From Macrotis lagotis (Eukaryota > Chordata > Mammalia > Peramelemorphia > Peramelidae): a stretch of 64,000 nucleotides of DNA. The stretch is taken from NCBI RefSeq assembly GCF_037893015.1, contig NC_133660.1, positions 289,017,078-289,081,077 of the forward strand, in the 5' to 3' direction. A model generated the notes under the pieces. The model did no database searches and was not told the DNA's origin. It saw nothing but the letters and a program-made list of their open reading frames with translations. Positions 57,481 to 64,000 of this stretch are shown here, in pieces. Position 1 is the first letter of the stretch; each line of letters opens with the position of its first letter. The position numbers were made by a program, and so were the translations under genes.

Positions 57481-58500
57481 AAAAAAAACTAGGAAGATCC
57501 TGGAGCTTTTCCCAAACTGCCTCTGAAATAACCTTAAAAGAGCCATTTAAAGAGACCATAAAGAAAGAGAACACACAAAAAATAATTAGAGTGAGACTAT
57601 TTATCAACTCAAGATATCTTGGATGAACTTCAGAAAAAAATCTGTCTCATGTGGGTTAAATAGTGGTGCAGCTCAACATAGACAGGAGAACAACGTTTCA
57701 ATTCCCAGCTCAGCAGGCCATCAGATCCAGTGATTTCCCCAATCCTAACTTGGAAGACAAAATAAGAGCTTGGGAATGTGATGCAGCAGGCAGAACAGAT
57801 AGGACAAACTACCAATACTGAAGATACCAGAGCAGATTTCCAGGGACCAGACCCTCACTTCTCAATAGAAAAACTTCAGATTGTATCCCCTGTGCCATAG
57901 GAGGAAAAAGTCAACTTTCAAAATAAGCAAAAAACCAAAAAGAATGATAACTATAGAAAACTTCTAGGCTAATAGGGAAGATAAAAAGGACATTTCAGAA
58001 GAGAAAAGCACTTAACAATGCATACATGATAAGGTGCAAAAGAAATTATGAATTAGGCTTAAATCAAAAAAAAATCTATTAGAAGAACTCAAAAATGATT
58101 TCCAAAAATGAAATAAAAGAGAAAGAAAATAAAACTGAGAAAAGAAATGAGAGTCATAAAGGAGAATTATGGGAAAAAATCTTAAGAAATCAATACCTTT
58201 AAAAGTAAAATTGGCAGAGTGGCTAGGTGGTGCAGTAGATAAAGCACCGGCCCTGGAGTCAGGAGTACCTGGGTTCAAATCTGGTCTCAGATACTTAAGA
58301 ATTACCTAACTGTGTGGCCTAGGGCAAGCCACTTAACTCCATTGCCTTGCAAGAACTAAAACAAAAACAAACAAACAAAAAAAGGAAAATTGGAAAAAGG
58401 AAAAAAAACCTCTTTTAAAAGTAAAATTGACAGACTGAAAATGGAAACACAAGAGCTGATTGAAGAAAATAAAACACTGTTCCTCATTCTTTAATGTTTT
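57480..58500 (+). mobile_element. L1 5' UTR and ORF1 start, plus strand, decayed
   Basis: 5' UTR-like text (57650-57910) is followed by an A/G-rich coiled-coil ORF1 region (57930-58200 and 58384-58480), split by a SINE. It ends directly at the 3' side of the OR pseudogene of unit E. Confidence 0.65.
58217..58383 (+). mobile_element. CORE-SINE, plus strand
   Basis: 'ggctaggtggtgcagtag', B box 'gggttcaaatctgg', CORE 'agggcaagccacttaac', and an A-rich tail with (AAAC)n. The text 'taaaagtaaaattg.cag' on both sides (58200 and 58418) is a likely target duplication. Confidence 0.9.
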
Positions 58501-58554
58501 CAAAGAAGGGGGAAAAAATTCAATCTTCTGATTATCTTGCACATAGACTATTAT

Positions 58555-59393
58555 TTAGTTACTTAGGCTGTAGATGACGGGATTCATTAGTGAAGGCAAT
58601 GTTATACATGTCAATGAAATTAAAAGGTTTTGGATTGATGATGTATCTGATGTGTCTCTCTGAGAGCAGCTATCATTATAGAAATGAGAAACAGCATGAG
58701 GATCATCAGCTGAGGGAAGCAGGTTGAAATGACCCCTTTGAAAGGGGTATCTTTCCACAGAAGGAATATTGATTATACTGAAGAAGATACAAGCTTATGA
58801 AGTAATTAAAAGCCAAACAGCATAACAAAACAAATTAACTTGCTATAATTAATACAAACTTAGTATTAAAAACATTAGACTGAGGCATTCACAATATGAG
58901 GAATACCATAGAAATACTGATGAATCATATTGGATCCTGAAGTTAGTTTTAAGTTGGATAAATAAGTCTACTGAGCCAGGAGTCATTTGCTGCCCAGAGA
59001 CAATGTGCTGGTGTCATGGTGTTGTCATAATAAAAGGAATAAAAAATAAAAGGAATAAAAGGAACATGGCCAAAAACCACTCATATAACATGGCCACAGG
59101 GACAGCAAAAAAGAGAAAGAAGAAAATCTTTCCATTATAACCAAAAAGGGAGGGGGATTTAATGTCAGAAAAAAAATTCATAATGAATTTAAATGACAAG
59201 ACAAAAAAGATGTAGGAAAGTTAAGTTATAGGTCAGTAATAATTGAAGTAATTGTTAAAAGATTCCCTATCATAGCTCCTAGGTAAATAAACAGGAACAG
59301 CAGAGCATATAAGACCTGAAGCTCTCACATACTGAATAGATCCATGAGGAGAAATTCTGAGATGATGGAGAAGTTGTTCTTTCCTGTAGGTGC
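58555..59393 (-). pseudogene. Olfactory receptor pseudogene (unit E)
   Basis: Minus strand. The 5' end near 59393 lacks the initiator ATG. TM1 is readable ('LQVLYALLFLFIY' and 'GAMIGN') but is preceded by an in-frame TGA and followed by a TAA after the 'IITDL' context. Middle parts are shifted and shortened: the DRY motif is not recognisable, and 59014-59199 keeps only a hydrophobic TM3-like stretch. TM7 is clear at 58555-58600 ('LMNPVIYSLSN', with Ser for the usual Arg) and is followed at once by a stop. Older or faster decayed than unit C. Confidence 0.9.
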
Positions 59394-59891
59394 ACTGAAA
59401 CTTAAGTAAAATCGAATGAGTAGCATAAAAATGTGTTAAAAAGAAGAAAAGTGAACTGCTCATGCATAGAGAATCTGAAAACCATTCTGTCATTAAAACT
59501 GAGCAAAAGAAAAATCACACTATATTTTAAAACCAAAGCCGTTTGAAGGCATATCTTGTAGTAAAAACACTGTGGCTCAGATGCAGTCTGTCTGGAACAG
59601 AGCTTTATATACTAAATTCTCCAGAATGACCCAATGTAATTCCATCACAATGAACATCAGGAACATGAAAGTACGCACTTCAAGGTTTATAATGAGGACT
59701 GTCAACACCAAAAATAAAATGTGTGCACACATACAGAGAAAGACACATACACACAAACAGAATTGTATGAACACATTTAAATAAATATTTAGATGCAAAT
59801 ATTCATGAACATATATTTGTACATGTACTTCTATATGTGTGTGTGCAGCTTTTATATCTGTCTTTACTATCTATAGATATGTATCAAAAAA

Positions 59892-60048
59892 TAAGGGTGA
59901 CTAGGTGGCGCAGTGGATAGAGCACTCGCCCTGGAGTCAGGAGGACCTGAGTTCAAATGCAGCCTCAGACAGTTAATAATTACCTAGCTGTGTGGCCTTG
60001 GGCAAGCCACTTAATTAACCCCATTGCCTTGCAAAAACCCTAAAAAAA
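59892..60048 (+). mobile_element. CORE-SINE, plus strand, perfect target duplication
   Basis: Complete element from 'taagggtgactaggtggcg' to a short A-tail, with A box 'ggcgcagtgg' and B box 'gagttcaaatgc'. The 16-bp repeat 'gatatgtatcaaaaaa' flanks it exactly at 59876-59891 and 60049-60064. One of the youngest-looking insertions here. Confidence 0.96.
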
Positions 60049-60469
60049 GATATGTATCAAAAAAGAGAATGAATAATAGATAAGCACAAGAGAAAGATGA
60101 ATACTTTTATTGCTTATGAGAGGACTGGGTTCAGAAAAGTGATTAGAAAGCATTCAAATATTATATAAATAAAGAGAATTTTATTGATAACATTGTTTCA
60201 CAGGATGGTAAAGCAAGACACAAATGGATTCAGTGTTTTGTGCAAAGTAAAAAAAGATCTATCGTAGTATAGTCAGAACTTGAACCCAATTATTCTGACT
60301 CTAAATTCAGCTGTTTATAAAAAAGCAATACAAATAGCTCTGAAATGAAAGACATTGATCATTATGTTGTTGTTAAGTTGTTTTTCAATTTGTCTAACTC
60401 TCCTTGTCTCCATTCGAATTTTCTTAGCAAATATATTGGAACAGTCTGCCATATCCTTTGACAGTATAT

Positions 60470-60570
60470 TGTGCAAAAAATGTTTAAGTGACTTGCACAT
60501 AATCAAAGCCAATAAATGTCAGAGACCAGATTCGAACTCTTGAAATTGAGACTTTGTAACATCAAATCTC
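60470..60570 (-). mobile_element. MIR-like / old CORE-SINE remnant
   Basis: 'tttaagtgacttgcacataatc' followed by 'gtcagagaccagattcgaactctt' is the antisense order of a MIR-type CORE-SINE. Confidence 0.6.
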
Positions 60571-61307
60571 TTACTCTAGGGTTCCACAAAGCTGGTCAGT
60601 TACTCTACTGCTGATTCAAATGATCACAGTATACTGTTTGGTTTCTGTAATATGCTTTAAATTAAAAACTTATGAGAAATCAAAACAGTCATCTTTTCCA
60701 AAATGTTCCTTATAATTTTTTTCTATTCTTGCTAAACTCATCTTTATTATTCAATCTTTTTATGGACTTGATGGCATTTCAAGTCCTCTGAAGCAACTGG
60801 ACAGATAATCTTCTATCTGATTCAATGAACAGAATTGGAACTTAGAATTCAAGAGATCTGATTTAGAATAGCTACTTCCTAGATATTCCATCTTAAGTAT
60901 CACCTCCTTGTCTCGCATTTCATGCTTCCTCCGATTATCTGAGCCACTTTATAAACTTAACAATTTTGATGATATATCTTTCACTGTCTCTACTAGAGTC
61001 AACATTTCTGATCCCTATAATCTCTGGATACAATTTCCTTTTTGTGAAAGGAATTCATTTCCCTGGATAAGCTACCATGAAGATGAACTACTAGGAATGT
61101 AATTAAATTTGAAAAGGAATTAGAAATGACACTGCAGTTTATTTCTAGGGGGAACTTCTAATGAGAAAGCTATGTCTGTTAAAGAATATTTGCAAGACAG
61201 AGATAGAAAAATAGAGAAAGAGATGATAGGTACATAGAGAGATAGAGGTTGAGATAGGGAGAGATACAATGTTATAAAATATGCATGTAAATAGATTCTA
61301 AAGGAAT

Positions 61308-61314
61308 ATATATG

Positions 61315-61352
<38 letters not shown>
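61308..61352. repeat. (TA)n microsatellite
   Basis: Alternating T/A run. Confidence 0.93.
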
Positions 61353-61357
<5 letters not shown>

Positions 61358-61477
61358 GAGAGTAATAGAGATATTGATGGAGTGACATACAAATATGACT
61401 ATATGTGTATGCATCTAAATGCACCAAATATTCATATACTCAAACATATGTATCTTTATATGTTTATACACAGAGAG

Positions 61478-61625
61478 GTAATAGAGATAGACAGACAGAT
61501 AGAGAGATAGATAGATAGAAATAGAGACAGAGACAGATATAGATAGATTAGATATAGAGAGAAATGGATATGGATATGAATATGGATATAGATATAAATA
61601 TGGATATAGATAGATGGATAGATAT
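61478..61625. repeat. (GATA/GACA)n and (GGATAT)n simple repeat
   Basis: Mixed 'gata', 'gaca' and 'ggatat' units, clearly purine-biased on the plus strand. Confidence 0.92.
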
Positions 61626-61854
61626 CTTGGTATGATTCCACTTAATCCCTCATGCTCTTCTAGATCTTGGTCTCTTTCTCAACATTTCCCCCAACCAGAA
61701 TTCCCATCAACATTAGAATCAAAATGAGCAAAGAAACCAAAAAAATCACTAACTATAGAAAGTGACTACTCAGATAGAATTGATAACAATGCCATCTCAG
61801 AAGAAGAAACTGAATTTTCTAATTATCTTGTTCTATGATATCTGTGATTTTCTT

Positions 61855-63460
61855 AAAGGAGGAGTGTCAGGAGAGAAAATTTCTACTATAGCTTCAGTGT
61901 TTCAATTAATAATCTTAGTGTCTCAAATACTGGGAAGTTAAGTGATTTCATAAGATGAGCAAAAATGACTTTCTACTATCTGGGTTTGAATCCAGGTCTT
62001 TCTTCCTGCAAGGTGACTTCTTTAGCTACTGTCAAGCTGCCTGTTAAAACAAAGATTGTAATAGTTATAATTATAATAATATTCATAATAATGTTTTATT
62101 AGCACAAACATGTACATAATAAGTTAGATATTAAAAACTCTTTCAATGAAATTTCTTCAGTGGGCACTTATCTATAACCCTGAGAAAATGACAGAGCAGA
62201 TCTTTATTTGCTCTTATAAAAATTTGTACAGTTTATTTCAAAATGCTTTTTTGGAAGTTTCCTGAGGAAGAGGTGGTGGTGTCTGTTTATTTAGGACATA
62301 ACAATGATAAAAACTTTATATTTACCTGGCACTATTTTACAAATGTTTAATATAAATATCATATTCAAACTCAAATAAATTCTGTGACATTCTGCAGGCT
62401 CTATATTATATTATAAATGAGAACTGGAAACTCAGAAAGGTTCAATGATTTGTTTTCACTTACAAAGCAACCGTATCCTAGAAGGATTTAAGCTGTGCTC
62501 TTCCTTAAGATCAGACAGAAATCAAACCGGGGAATTCTAACACCCACTTATTTTTTTAAGCAAATTGGCCATTCAGAAGTGGCATATCCCCCCCCCCCCC
62601 AAAAAAAAAAACAATGCCTGAATGAAGTGTTGTGACATTTCTCTTGATCAAAGTAGACCTTGTTTTTTTTTCTCACCTAATCACAGGTGCTAGACTGCAT
62701 CCAAAGATTATTTTTATCATCACTAAATTGGTTGCATTCTCATATTTCAGAGGGTCAAAGGAATTGAAGTTATGACATGTTAAGCTACTCGATTTGCTCA
62801 AACATTTAATGAATATGAAGTGTGTAGAAATGTAATGCCCACTGTCTTCTGGAGAAATGCTTCCTGAAGTCCCCAAAGGAGGCAAGATTATAATTGCATC
62901 CTTTTTGGCCACAGATTTCCTGAGCTTTCCCTTGAGTATAATTATTTAAGAGAGAGATTCTTTAAATAGTAATATGGAGAAAAGAATTCACATTATATTC
63001 TTATAGGACTAATTAGGAGTTGTGTAGTTCATGAGGATCTTCCATGTATCCTTCAATCTTGTCCAAACTGCAAGTCCATTTAAATTGATCCTTTTTTAGA
63101 GGAGAGCCCTTGGTCTTCATGGAAAAATATTGAATACACAGAGATATACTCACCTTTGTGTTTGACCTTCATAATTGAAGACCATGATATCAAGTGAAAG
63201 ATGGCATGTTTTGCACAATATGTTGATGAAAATTAGGGGAATATTGTGTAAAGACATTTTTCTCACTGCTCCTTTCAGAACCATCTACATGTCTGGTCTG
63301 TTGATCTACGACACAGGTCTGATGGTGACAATCTGGATGCAGTGGGAGACTTTGACCATTTAGATAGAGTCCCTACTGTGTAATCAAGGCACTGTGGCAT
63401 TGCAGTAACCCCTATTTGTCTAACTATCATCTATCTATGCATGCATTTATATATTTATAT
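61855..63460 (-). repeat. OR duplicon E, 5' flank, with conserved distal block
   Basis: Matches 14200-15770 and 26620-27930 over most of its length. The distal block at 62640-63090 is the closest match to unit A: 'tctcacctaatcacaggtgc', 'ctggagaaatgcttcctg', 'gaagtccccaaaggaggc', 'catgaggatcttcca'. It starts 2.5 kb or more upstream of the pseudogene. Confidence 0.78.
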
Positions 63461-63496
63461 ATGTAAATCTTTCCTCATGCATAAAAACATTACTAT

Positions 63497-63553
<57 letters not shown>

Positions 63554-63563
63554 GGATGGATGG
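63497..63563. repeat. (GATA)n microsatellite
   Basis: About 14 'gata' units followed by three 'gatg' units. Confidence 0.96.
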
Positions 63564-63971
63564 ACTTTTAAAGGATCAAATAACTTAGTTTCAATTCATT
63601 AGAATCTATAAATGAGTATTGGTGAAAGAATACACACATAATGATACTGATGAAATAATAGTAGATGGTTTTGGGTCAATACATACATGTATAAATACAT
63701 ACAAATACAGACAGTACTGATGGAATGAAAGTCCTAATGAAACCACCCTTCTTTTTGCCATGAGAAATGGATATATATGAAGACTGCTTTTAGTGGTTTT
63801 ATCAGAGGAGAATATTATAGTCAAATATGTGCTCTGTGAAGATCAATATGAAACCTGAGTGATGGATAGACTGGAACAGGCAAGAATGAGATAAAGATAA
63901 TGCAAAAGATTGTTTAAAGTAAGAAACATGATAACATCTCTTAAAACTGAAATTAACATTAAATCAAATCA
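63564..63971. other. Unassigned DNA, probable continuation of duplicon E
   Basis: Shares loose similarity with 28140-28430 of unit B ('aatgg..tgaatggactggaa.' against 'gatggatagactggaacagg'). No gene. Confidence 0.45.
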
Positions 63972-64000
63972 GGGGAGCAGCTAGGTGGTGCAGTGGACAG
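63972..64000 (+). mobile_element. CORE-SINE, plus strand, cut by window edge
   Basis: 'gggagcagctaggtggtgca' followed by 'gtggacag' is the SINE head. The rest lies outside the window. Confidence 0.88.

Larger units (their letters stand above)
59394..61855. other. Intergenic DNA between OR pseudogene and its 5' duplicon
   Basis: Holds one complete SINE, worn MIR-like pieces near 60240-60310 and 60470-60570 (minus), and simple repeats at 61308-61625. No genes. Confidence 0.55.

Noticed and set aside
59572..59798. Opposing 70-73 codon frames with Cys/His-rich text
   Set aside because: Overlap on opposite strands, no conserved motif, and composition bias from a CA/TG-rich stretch.
63497..63563. 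Regularly spaced short repeats, considered as a CRISPR-like array
   Set aside because: A plain GATA microsatellite without spacers, in a vertebrate genome.

Overview
The window is eukaryotic and almost certainly marsupial. It is AT-rich and gene-poor. Its interspersed repeats include tRNA-headed CORE-SINEs of the marsupial WSINE/MAR type, L1 and half-L1 (HAL1-like) elements, RTE-related fragments and MIR-like remnants. The only real protein-coding genes are single-exon olfactory receptors (ORs). The species cannot be fixed from sequence alone. The SINE 3' end (CORE domain followed by a short run ending in 'cttgcaaaaaccc' plus A-tail) suggests, weakly, an Australian rather than an American marsupial.

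Layout. The window is a slice of an OR cluster built from one duplicated unit. A (10.7-15.8 kb) carries an intact OR on the minus strand. B (21.9-28.0 kb) carries a second intact minus-strand OR. C (40.4-43.6 kb) carries a minus-strand OR pseudogene invaded by a microsatellite. D (51.6-56.0 kb) is inverted and carries a third intact OR on the plus strand. E (58.5-63.5 kb) carries a second minus-strand OR pseudogene. Fragments of the same unit at 1-950 and 3.7-4.3 kb point to a further copy that has lost its OR. The three intact ORs align residue for residue over the first ~290 amino acids and look OR family 14-like. They share a putative 3' splice site 23-24 nt before the ATG, which fixes the start codons and implies an upstream non-coding exon.

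Between the OR units lies mobile DNA. A broken gammaretrovirus-like endogenous retrovirus in minus orientation occupies 4506-10735, with two LTRs, a primer binding site, a gag start and env transmembrane remnants. Minus-strand L1 pieces fill 17.5-20.8, 28.7-30.3, 31.1-37.7, 38.8-40.4 and 43.6-44.2 kb. Two minus-strand HAL1-like elements lie at 33.3-36.0 kb (nested in an older L1) and 46.6-49.3 kb. Plus-strand L1 5' pieces lie at 49.8-51.2 and 57.5-58.5 kb. SINEs and simple repeats are scattered throughout.

No RNA genes, CRISPR arrays or non-OR protein genes were supported. Nothing looks like a wholly new biological system. The points most worth a second look are the duplication history of the OR unit, its conserved far-upstream block, the microsatellite that grew inside an OR reading frame, the nested half-L1 and the degenerate tandem array at 37.8-38.6 kb.
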